DNA of 18,727 nucleotides from CAYRML01 sp964425485. GTDB taxonomy: Bacteria > Bacillota > Dehalobacteriia > UBA4068. The notes under the pieces are model-generated. The model was not told the origin of the DNA. It did no database searches and saw nothing but the letters and a program-made list of their open reading frames with translations. This document shows, in pieces, positions 7,820 through 13,673 of the stretch (the first letter of the stretch is position 1; each line of letters starts with the position of its first letter). The stretch covers positions 1 through 18,727 of the forward strand of contig CAYRML010000025.1 of the NCBI GenBank assembly GCA_964425485.1, written 5' to 3'. The position numbers and the translations under genes are program-made.

Positions 7820-8052
7820 TGGCCTGTTCCCCCTGCCTCAATTGCTATTTTTTTTGCATCTTCTATACGAAGAGTAAGCTCGTAACCTCGTATGTATATT
7901 TGGATGGGATCACCAAGAGGAGCCCTTTTCTGCATAGTTACTTTGGTATGGGGGATAAGCCCCATATCCAAAAGACGCAGACGCAAATCCCCTTGACCGC
8001 CCACGGATTGTATAATTGCTGTTTTGCCAATTTCAAGTTGATCCAAAGTCAT
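7816..8052 (-). CDS. feoA: Ferrous iron transport protein A (FeoA)
   Basis: Small cytoplasmic SH3-like partner of FeoB, needed for Fe2+ uptake and thought to affect FeoB assembly or GTPase activity. It has 78 residues, the usual size, with the family pattern L-x-x-L-x-x-G near the start, R-L-x-x-M-G-L-x-P-x-x-x-V in the middle (residues about 31-46) and P-x-x-I-x-x-R-G-x-x-L-x-L-R near the end. The ATG at 8052 is chosen because GGAGG lies 7 bases upstream; the in-frame TTG at 8076 would place that GGAGG inside the gene. It is the first gene of the operon, with an ATGA overlap into feoB. Confidence 0.94.
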   Translation of the reverse strand: MTLDQLEIGKTAIIQSVGGQGDLRLRLLDMGLIPHTKVTMQKRAPLGDPIQIYIRGYELTLRIEDAKKIAIEAGGTGQ

Positions 8053-8074
8053 AATATAGCCTCCATTTATTATC

Positions 8075-8094
8075 AAGTTAGCGCAAGCTAACTT
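8075..8094. promoter_or_regulatory. DtxR-type operator, box 1 (feo early transcribed region)
   Basis: Perfect 8-bp inverted repeat AAGTTAGC-GCAA-GCTAACTT. The GTTAGC/GCTAAC halves are those of the known DtxR/IdeR consensus (TTAGGTTAGSCTAACCTAA). It lies just downstream of the feo -10, at about the transcription start. Centre-to-centre distance to box 2 is 32 bp, about three helical turns. Confidence 0.75.
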
Positions 8095-8106
8095 TTATCC
8101 ATGTAT

Positions 8107-8126
8107 AGGTTAGCACAGCCTAACAT
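8107..8126. promoter_or_regulatory. DtxR-type operator, box 2 (overlapping feo promoter)
   Basis: Imperfect inverted repeat AGGTTAGCACAGCCTAACAT, identical to box 1 at 15 of 20 positions and carrying the same GTTAG...CTAAC halves. It covers the feo -10 and most of the -35/-10 spacer, a position expected for repression. The likely binder is the DtxR-family protein encoded next door. Confidence 0.75.
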
Positions 8127-8135
8127 CTTTGTCAA
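8107..8135 (-). promoter_or_regulatory. feoAB promoter
   Basis: On the minus strand a perfect TTGACA -35 (8135-8130), a 17-base spacer and an extended -10, TG-C-TAACCT (TAACCT at 8112-8107). It lies about 55 bases ahead of the feoA start and is overlapped by operator box 2. Confidence 0.65.
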
Positions 8136-8150
8136 GCCCCATTACTGAAG

Positions 8151-8179
8151 TTGATCTATACTACAGGATATGTTATACT
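8151..8179 (+). promoter_or_regulatory. Promoter of the DtxR-family gene
   Basis: TTGATC -35 (8151-8156), a 17-base spacer and TATACT -10 (8174-8179) preceded by an extended TG. It starts 25 bases away from operator box 2 and is not covered by either box. Confidence 0.6.
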
Positions 8180-8219
8180 TTTAGCGATTAGGTCTAGCAA
8201 ACCACAAAGGAGTGATATA

Positions 8220-8600
8220 ATGATAATCCAGGAAGCGGCGGAAATGTATTTAGAAACCATACTGATTCTTAAAAACCGCCAGGGAAATGTGCGATCAATT
8301 GATATAGCCAAAGAAATGGGATATTCCAAGCCGACGATCAGCGGCCAGATGAAAAAATTTCGTGAAAATGGTTATATTGAAATAGATAGCAACAGTTATA
8401 TCCATTTGACGGCAAGTGGGCGAAAGATAGCGGAGAGAATTTATGAGCGCCATAATGTCATTGCCCGGTTTTTAATGGGCATTGGTGTCGATGAGGAAAC
8501 TGCATATGAAGATGCCTGCCGTATGGAACATTATATAAGCCAAATAACTTTTGACCATCTAAAGTCATATTATGATGAAAAATTGAATCATAAAAAATAA
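8220..8600 (+). CDS. Iron-dependent DtxR-family transcriptional regulator
   Basis: Metal-activated repressor of 126 residues: an N-terminal winged helix (about 1-62, with SIDIAKEMGYSKPTISGQMKKF as the DNA-reading HTH) and a dimerisation/metal domain (about 65-126). The third, SH3-like domain of DtxR/IdeR is missing, as in MntR. Metal ligands look iron-type: M9 in MYLET matches DtxR M10 (MntR has Asp here), and C100, E103 and H104 in ACRMEH match DtxR C102, E105 and H106. Of the ancillary site only H78 is kept; the positions of DtxR E83 and H98 appear to be Ala and Tyr. The ATG at 8220 has AAAGGAG 7 bases upstream; a longer frame upstream has no such site and overlaps the promoter. Divergent from feo, whose promoter carries two matching operators, so feo is the obvious target. 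Iron specificity is inferred. Confidence 0.9.
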   Translation: MIIQEAAEMYLETILILKNRQGNVRSIDIAKEMGYSKPTISGQMKKFRENGYIEIDSNSYIHLTASGRKIAERIYERHNVIARFLMGIGVDEETAYEDACRMEHYISQITFDHLKSYYDEKLNHKK

Positions 8601-8645
8601 GAGCAGGAGCATCATTTCAACATGACACTCCTGCTCTTATTTTTT
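8592..8645. terminator. Bidirectional terminator between the regulator and the flavodiiron gene
   Basis: Perfect 18-bp stem (8592-8609 with 8628-8645), core TAAGAGCAGGAG / CTCCTGCTCTTA, with six A and six T at the ends and an 18-base loop. It overlaps the last codons of the regulator and lies 8 bases from the convergent flavodiiron stop codon. Confidence 0.88.
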
Positions 8646-8652
8646 ATTTACA

Positions 8653-9822
8653 CTATTTAACTAGATTTTTGGCGCTTGCAGCTAAAGCATCAAGATCCGC
8701 GCGGGTGGGGACATAGACCTGTTTTTGCGGTTCTAAGGGCAGCTGCCAGCCTAATCCTTGCAAGATTTCTTGAATTTGATCTGCGCTCTGGCCGCTCCAG
8801 CCATACGAGCCGAAAGCTATGCCTGTGCGTGCTTTGACTGCCAGTCCTTTCATATAGGTAAGGAAGGATGCTACGGTAGGCAGCATATTGTTGTTGAGGG
8901 TTGAGGAGCCGACAGCAATATATTTAGCTTCCAGCAATTCCACAATTATATCGGAGATATGGTTTTGCTGCAAAGCCATCCTCTGTACGGGCAGTCCTGC
9001 TGCTTCAAAACCCTCAGTTATGGCTTCAGCCATTTTTGCTGTAGAGTTCCACATGGTGTCATATACCACGACAGCCTTATCTGTGGTTTTTTGCACAGCC
9101 CAGTCGGCATATTTAGCTACGATCTGTGGTATTTTGGAGCGCCAAATTATGCCATGGGCAGGTGCTAATATTTTAGGATTCAGAGGCCCAACAGCGGCTA
9201 AAGCCTTGGCTGTTTGCCCGCCATAAGGCAGCACAATATTGGCATAGTATTTGGCAGCCTCAAAAAACAGCTTTTCTTCCGGCACCTCATCATCGAAGCG
9301 GGCAGTGGATGCATAATGTTGGCCGAAAGCATCACTGGAAAAGAGTATGCCCTCTTCTGGCATAAAAGCGGCTGTATTATCAGGCCAATGCAGCATAGGT
9401 GTCTGCAAGAAATGGAGGCTGTGTTGGCCCAAAGAAAGCACATCGCCGGACTTGACGGTTTGCGCCTTCAGCGGCCCAAAATGAGCTTCCAGTCCCTTGA
9501 TACCGGCAGGGGCGCTGGTTACCAGCTTGGCATGGGGCAGATGCTGCATCATATAGGGGATGGAACCGGCATGATCCATTTCTACATGCAGGGAGACCAA
9601 ATAATCGACCTTATCCGGATCTATGATCTGCGAAATTTTGCGCAACAAAGATTCTGCAAAGGGGGCCTTTACAGTATCAATCAGCGCTATTTTTTCATCA
9701 ACGATCAGATAAGCATTATAGCTGGAACCCCTCTGCGTGACATAGCCATGGAAATAGCGCAAGTCCCAATCCACAACGCCTACCCAATAAATTCCGGGAG
9801 CCAATTCTATGCGTTTGGACAT
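8653..9822 (-). CDS. fprA: Flavodiiron protein (A-type flavoprotein, O2/NO reductase)
   Basis: Cytoplasmic enzyme that reduces O2 to water and/or NO to N2O with electrons from rubredoxin, a key oxygen defence of anaerobes. The 389 residues are a metallo-beta-lactamase-like diiron domain (1 to about 245) plus a flavodoxin domain binding FMN (about 250-389). Diiron ligands are in place: H79-x-E81-x-D83-H84, H145 (MLHWPD), D164 (SSDAFG) and H223 (APAHG). The flavodoxin part starts at VVVYDTMWNSTAKMA, a typical phosphate-binding loop, and has the aromatic FMN loop FGSYGWSG. The start codon shares one base with the stop of the upstream rubredoxin-fusion gene (TGATG) and has GAGGAGG ahead of it, so the two proteins are coupled: the electron donor and the terminal oxidase of one chain. 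Confidence 0.96.
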   Translation of the reverse strand: MSKRIELAPGIYWVGVVDWDLRYFHGYVTQRGSSYNAYLIVDEKIALIDTVKAPFAESLLRKISQIIDPDKVDYLVSLHVEMDHAGSIPYMMQHLPHAKLVTSAPAGIKGLEAHFGPLKAQTVKSGDVLSLGQHSLHFLQTPMLHWPDNTAAFMPEEGILFSSDAFGQHYASTARFDDEVPEEKLFFEAAKYYANIVLPYGGQTAKALAAVGPLNPKILAPAHGIIWRSKIPQIVAKYADWAVQKTTDKAVVVYDTMWNSTAKMAEAITEGFEAAGLPVQRMALQQNHISDIIVELLEAKYIAVGSSTLNNNMLPTVASFLTYMKGLAVKARTGIAFGSYGWSGQSADQIQEILQGLGWQLPLEPQKQVYVPTRADLDALAASAKNLVK

Positions 9823-9983
9823 CAGGATTCCTCCTCAAAAGCATCCTTGTCTACACCGCAGACAGGGCAAACCCAGTCGGCAGGCAAATCTTCGAAAGCA
9901 GTGCCGGGAGCAATACCATTATCAGTATCGCCTTCAGCAGGATCATAAACATAACCACAAACCGAACATACATATTTTTTCAT
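9822..9983 (-). other. Possible stand-alone rubredoxin from an internal start
   Basis: Within the fusion gene, in frame, GGAGGG (9996-9991) stands 7 bases ahead of ATG at 9983. Translation from there gives a 53-residue protein that is exactly a normal rubredoxin (MKKYVCSVCGYVYDP...), ending at the same stop. Either both forms are made, or this is the relic of two genes joined by loss of a stop codon. Which is true cannot be told from sequence. Confidence 0.45.
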
Positions 9984-11150
9984 TTTTATACCCTCCGTTT
10001 TCTTTATAAATTCGGCTTCTACGGTAGACTTATCCAGTTTGCCGAGAGCCTTATCCAGCTTTGTTTGCTGACTAAGATCACCTATAAGGATGGCGCCGGA
10101 CAGCAATCCTTCTTGGAAGAAGAATTTTTTAAAATTGCCGCCACTGATATGGGTGAGGCTATCCTGGTCGGATATTTCACCACGGGACCAGATCTTGGTG
10201 CCCATGGCTTCCATCATATAAGGCAGAGGCTGAGGCACATATGTCGTTGTCAGCCCGGCGGCGTTTTTACCGGCAACAATGCCTTGCTGATTAGCTGTAC
10301 TCCAGAGCCCGACAACACGTCCTTCATATTGGGCACAGTCGCCTGCCGCGAAAATATCGCTTTGAGAGGTGAGCATATGGTTGTCTACTATGATGCCGCG
10401 CTCGCATTCGAGGCCGGCTTCCTGGGCTAATTTGATCCGAGGCTGAATACCAGCGGCAAAAATTATGACGGCAGCTGTAAAACTGCGGCCATCCGCCAGT
10501 TTGGCCACAAGGGATGGGGATTGACCGCTTATTTCCGCCAGCTGGGCATTAACGACTATTTCCAGCCCGGCTTTTGTGGCTATGGCAGAAAAAAATGCAC
10601 TGCCTTCTTCATCGAGCTGACGGCCAAGCAGACGATTATTATATTCTAACATAGTCACTTGGCGGCCGGAGCGCAAGAGGTGCCAGGCCGCTTCTAAGCC
10701 CAACAGTCCGCCGCCGACTATCAGTATGGGGCCGGTTATGGATGTAATGTAGTCGGTATCGGCAAGCGTACGTAAGGGCAGTACACCAGACAAACCGCTG
10801 CCAGGCAGCTGAGGCCGATTGCCGTCAGCGCCGGTGGCAAAAATAAGTTTATCATAAATAATAGGGGGGTGCTCGGCTAATTTTATTTCTTTATTCGGCA
10901 CATTGACTTCTGTTACTTCGTCATAAATTAGTTCGATCTTATTCTCCGTATACCATTTTACCGGTTTAACCAGTAATTTTTCCGGATCTTGTCCAGAAAA
11001 TACTTCGCAAATCCGAGGCCGAAAATAAGGCATACGCCTTTCTCCGGCGATAAGTATGATCTCTGCTTCATTATCAATAGATCTGGCAGATTGGGCTGCT
11101 GCTTGGCCTGCCCCAGCAGCACCGATAATGATGATTTTCTTTTTTAGCAT
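9822..11150 (-). CDS. NADH:rubredoxin oxidoreductase fused to C-terminal rubredoxin
   Basis: FAD enzyme that takes electrons from NAD(P)H and, through its own rubredoxin domain, can feed the flavodiiron protein encoded next. The 442 residues comprise an FAD-binding fold with G-x-x-G-x-G at 10-15, an NAD-binding fold with GGGLLG at 146-151, the second FAD motif AAGDCAQYEG, and a short C-terminal domain to about 380. Residues 390-442 are a complete rubredoxin: C395-x2-C398GY and C428-P-V-C431G around the DPAEGD and APGTAFEDLP segments. The linker codes KTEGIKM, and its DNA is a strong ribosome site followed by ATG (see separate entry). I chose the ATG at 11150 over the GTG at 11159 because AGGCGG lies about 9 bases upstream. 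It belongs to the pyridine nucleotide-disulphide oxidoreductase family, nearest to clostridial NROR and related enzymes. Confidence 0.92.
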   Translation of the reverse strand: MLKKKIIIIGAAGAGQAAAQSARSIDNEAEIILIAGERRMPYFRPRICEVFSGQDPEKLLVKPVKWYTENKIELIYDEVTEVNVPNKEIKLAEHPPIIYDKLIFATGADGNRPQLPGSGLSGVLPLRTLADTDYITSITGPILIVGGGLLGLEAAWHLLRSGRQVTMLEYNNRLLGRQLDEEGSAFFSAIATKAGLEIVVNAQLAEISGQSPSLVAKLADGRSFTAAVIIFAAGIQPRIKLAQEAGLECERGIIVDNHMLTSQSDIFAAGDCAQYEGRVVGLWSTANQQGIVAGKNAAGLTTTYVPQPLPYMMEAMGTKIWSRGEISDQDSLTHISGGNFKKFFFQEGLLSGAILIGDLSQQTKLDKALGKLDKSTVEAEFIKKTEGIKMKKYVCSVCGYVYDPAEGDTDNGIAPGTAFEDLPADWVCPVCGVDKDAFEEES

Positions 11151-11168
11151 AATTATCACCGCCTTTAA

Positions 11169-11201
11169 ATATTATAATGAGAATTATTATCATTATAATA
11201 T
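11169..11201. promoter_or_regulatory. Fur-family operator in a 33-bp palindrome
   Basis: A 33-bp palindrome centred at 11185 with a single mismatched pair (11181/11189). Its core TGAGAATTATTATCA (11178-11192) differs from the 7-1-7 Fur box TGATAATnATTATCA at one base. The core ends TCA as in Fur boxes rather than TAA as in PerR boxes, though a PerR-like regulator cannot be excluded for these oxygen-defence genes. It covers the -10 and transcription start of the oxidoreductase/flavodiiron promoter. Confidence 0.75.
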
Positions 11202-11220
11202 AAAGCATTATTGTTGTCAA
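11192..11220 (-). promoter_or_regulatory. Perfect consensus promoter of the rubredoxin oxidoreductase-flavodiiron operon
   Basis: On the minus strand TTGACA (11220-11215), exactly 17 bases, then TATAAT (11197-11192): both hexamers and the spacing are ideal. The -10 lies in one arm of the Fur-type palindrome, so a bound repressor would block it. Confidence 0.85.
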
Positions 11221-11268
11221 TCAAGATGCTGAAAAGTCCCTATTTTTTGTCAATATATTTTCTCTTAT

Positions 11269-11940
11269 TCACAAATTTGCAACTACGGTCAACATAGTTA
11301 TAGCAACTATAAGAAAAATAGCTACGACCAAAATACATATCCAGAGTAGCGCGGCTTTAGCGAAGTTCTTTTGTGTGGTGTTGATTTTAGGGCTTCTGAT
11401 CCAGATGATTGCCATAATAACATTCAGCCCAGGTATGAGAAATAATAATATGGTCAGCATCCATTGCTTGATGGATATTTCTTCTTCGGCAGCATTCTCC
11501 GTTGATGAGCTGGCTTTATCTGACATAAGTCCCTGCATCATATGCTTAGTTTTACTGCCCAGTTGCCGCAATTTATTAAGTTTTGAAGACTGTGCGGGCT
11601 GTGTGGCGGCAGCATCTTCTTCCGGCAGAGCTTGTGGCATATAATTTGCCTGTGTCGATGTCATAAGAGGCTGATTGGCCGCCGGTTTTTCCTGTACTGT
11701 TGGCTGCTGTAAATCAAAACTGTTCTGCAATTCATCCGGAGCCTGTGGTTGCAGTCGTGGCAATACATCCTCGATAATATGTTTTTTTAATTCCTCATCG
11801 GTTTGTTTTTTATTTGTAGCGGAAGCTTTGTTTTTATGAGGTTTTTTTCTATCAACAGATGCGGAGGGATTAGGGAAGGTGCCCGGGGGTGGCGTTGCCG
11901 GTTTAATATTTATTCTTTTATTATCAGATTGATCAGACAT
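11269..11940 (-). CDS. Uncharacterised protein with disordered N-terminus and two C-terminal TM helices
   Basis: I do not recognise a named family. The 223-residue protein has a long hydrophilic N-terminal part (1 to about 150) rich in Pro, Gln, Lys, Ser and Ala, likely disordered and cytoplasmic. Two transmembrane helices follow (about 159-181, QWMLTILLFLIPGLNVIMAI..., and 195-220). The pattern W-x-L-T-x-x-L-x-x-IP-x-x-N-x-x-M followed by NFAKAALLW is seen in many small Firmicute membrane proteins of unknown role. The start has GGAGGTGA ahead of it. It lies 67 bases after the CoA-transferase stop on the same strand; a TATAAT at 11970-11975 with only a poor -35 might give it its own promoter. 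No clear terminator follows it. Confidence 0.75.
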   Translation of the reverse strand: MSDQSDNKRINIKPATPPPGTFPNPSASVDRKKPHKNKASATNKKQTDEELKKHIIEDVLPRLQPQAPDELQNSFDLQQPTVQEKPAANQPLMTSTQANYMPQALPEEDAAATQPAQSSKLNKLRQLGSKTKHMMQGLMSDKASSSTENAAEEEISIKQWMLTILLFLIPGLNVIMAIIWIRSPKINTTQKNFAKAALLWICILVVAIFLIVAITMLTVVANL

Positions 11941-12007
11941 GATCTCACCTCCAGAGTCTGTTTTTATAGATTATAATAAACCGTAAGGATTTATGAGACG
12001 AAATTTA

Positions 12008-13477
12008 TTAAATTTTCATGGTTCCACTCTTAAGGTATCTGAGATGAAAATCGAATGCCTCATCCAGCAAATGCGGGGTATGCACCCATTGCGGCGGGTT
12101 TTTTTGCAAGGCTTTATGATAATAGTCCAGTAAAAGTGGCCGATAATCCGGATGGGCACAGTTATTAATAATTTCCAGAGCCCTTTGCCGCGGCGATTTA
12201 TTACGCAAATCGGCTATCCCCTGCTCACTGATGATTATAGAAACATCATGTTCCGTATGGTCGACATGGGAGCACATGGGCACGAAGCTGGAAATAGATC
12301 CCTTTTGCGCTGTGGAAGGCGTGAAAAAAATAGTAAGATAGGCATTACGGGCCAAATCTCCGCTGCCGCCTATACCATTCATCATGCGTGTACCCATAAG
12401 ATGGGTGGAATTGATATGGCCATAAATATCGGCCTCGATGGCTGTATTCATGCTGATTATGCCCAGCCGGCGAATAACTTCCGGATGATTGCTTATCTCT
12501 TGCGGCCGCAGGATAATCTTTTGACGGAAGAAATCGATATTATTATGAAAATGGCGTAATCCTTCCGGTGAAAGTGTAATGGAAGAGGCGGAAGCGTCAG
12601 AGAGTTTTCCGCTTTCCAATAAATCTAATACTGCATCCTGGATAACTTCGGAGAAAAAATGTATACCATTGTAATCACTATGTTCAATACCTGAGAGTAC
12701 GGCATTAGCCACACTGCCCACACCGGACTGCCAGGGCAGGCGGGCTAGGTCTATATTTTTCTCTTTTTCCTCTCTGGCAAAAAAGTCCAAAAGATTAGCC
12801 GCCATCATTTTATGTACTTTACCTGTTGGGGCTAGAGGATCAGCCTCATCAGGGATATTAGTTATGACAATACCGGCGATTTTTTCCGGAGGACATGGTA
12901 TGAAGGGGGTGCCGATGCGCTGAAATGGCTGTACAAGCAGGATCGGTTGGCGATAGGGGGGATTTTCAGGAATATAGATATCATGCATGCCTTCCAGCCC
13001 TAAGGGCTGAGATGTGTTGATTTCTATGATTACTTTTTTAGCGCACTGGACAAAAACCGGGCTGTTGCCGACGGAAGTAGTGGGGATTATGCTGCCGTCT
13101 GCATTGATGGCACAAGCTTCAATTATGGCTAAATCGATAGGCCCGAAAAAGCCATAACGGGTTTGTTGTGGAGAGTGACTGACATGTTGATCCTGATATT
13201 CAATACCGCCTACCGTATTAAGTGAGTCCCGCATACTTTTGCAGCTTTGATAAGGCATACGATTNNNNNNNNNNTCGCGTCCGCTAGAGGCCCCGGTCAT
13301 GAGGTTAATTTTTAATTTATCCTGTCTATGGGATAAGGCCAGCGTAACCGCCTTGGGATAACCTACGGGCGTGAAGCCACCGGTAGCGATATTCATACCA
13401 TCTTTAATCATGGTAGCGGCTTCTTGGGCAGTAATTATCTTATTTTGCAGTTCAGGGCAACGGATCCTTTGGTGCAT
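12008..13477 (-). CDS. Class I CoA-transferase (succinyl-CoA:acetate / acetyl-CoA hydrolase family), with assembly gap
   Basis: Moves CoA between acyl-CoAs and acetate or another acid, a step in fermentation or acetate handling in the cytoplasm. The sequence follows the Ach1/Cat1/AarC family end to end: ATGGFTPVGYPK near the start, IPTTSVGNSP, LEGMHDIY, QSGVGSVANAVL, the active-site glutamate E277 in FFSEVIQD, SASSITLSPE, GIISMNTAIEADIYGHINST, MMNGIGGSGDLARN, VDHTEHD, and CAHPDYRP. Ten Ns at 13265-13274 fall after LMTGASSGR; compared with relatives about 9 residues seem missing here, so the gap is probably larger than 10 bases, and residue numbers after it are nominal. The reading frame is kept on both sides. 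The start has GGAGG 12 bases upstream, rather far. Acid specificity cannot be read from sequence. Confidence 0.92.
   Translation of the reverse strand: MHQRIRCPELQNKIITAQEAATMIKDGMNIATGGFTPVGYPKAVTLALSHRQDKLKINLMTGASSGRXXXXNRMPYQSCKSMRDSLNTVGGIEYQDQHVSHSPQQTRYGFFGPIDLAIIEACAINADGSIIPTTSVGNSPVFVQCAKKVIIEINTSQPLGLEGMHDIYIPENPPYRQPILLVQPFQRIGTPFIPCPPEKIAGIVITNIPDEADPLAPTGKVHKMMAANLLDFFAREEKEKNIDLARLPWQSGVGSVANAVLSGIEHSDYNGIHFFSEVIQDAVLDLLESGKLSDASASSITLSPEGLRHFHNNIDFFRQKIILRPQEISNHPEVIRRLGIISMNTAIEADIYGHINSTHLMGTRMMNGIGGSGDLARNAYLTIFFTPSTAQKGSISSFVPMCSHVDHTEHDVSIIISEQGIADLRNKSPRQRALEIINNCAHPDYRPLLLDYYHKALQKNPPQWVHTPHLLDEAFDFHLRYLKSGTMKI
13265..13274. other. Assembly gap (10 N)
   Basis: Ten undetermined bases within the CoA-transferase gene. 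The number is probably a placeholder, since the protein is short here compared with its family. Confidence 0.95.
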
Positions 13478-13543
13478 GTATTAATCAGTCCTCCAATTTA
13501 CTATATTTTTTTACAATATTATGTATAAATAATTATTTCTCTC

Positions 13544-13572
13544 ATTATATATAAAAATATCTAATTTGTGAA
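13544..13572 (-). promoter_or_regulatory. Promoter of the CoA-transferase gene
   Basis: On the minus strand TTCACA (13572-13567), 17 bases, then TATAAT (13549-13544), about 65 bases ahead of the start codon. Near-consensus in both hexamers. Confidence 0.6.
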
Positions 13573-13593
13573 GAAAAAAATGTAGTATATTAT
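13566..13593 (+). promoter_or_regulatory. Weak candidate promoter for the amidohydrolase operon
   Basis: TTGTGA (13566-13571), 16 bases, TATTAT (13588-13593), 80 bases before the start codon. Its -35 overlaps the divergent CoA-transferase -35. Chance matches are likely in such AT-rich DNA. Confidence 0.3.
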
Positions 13594-13673
13594 TGCTATT
13601 TCTCGTAAAAATCGGTAAAATAATAAAGTATGCAAACGACTAGCAGAAAATTGATCTAATTGGAGGCCAAAAA

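Noticed and set aside
8180..8202. Third DtxR box over the regulator's transcription start (TTAGCGATTAGG...TAGCAA)
   Set aside because: The half-sites are not inverted with proper spacing; resemblance is limited to TTAGC.
9214..9948. Plus-strand open frame of 244 codons over the flavodiiron gene
   Set aside because: Antisense shadow of conserved flavodiiron and rubredoxin coding sequence.
12152..12559. Plus-strand open frame of 135 codons inside the CoA-transferase
   Set aside because: Antisense to strongly conserved coding sequence; no ribosome site or family resemblance.
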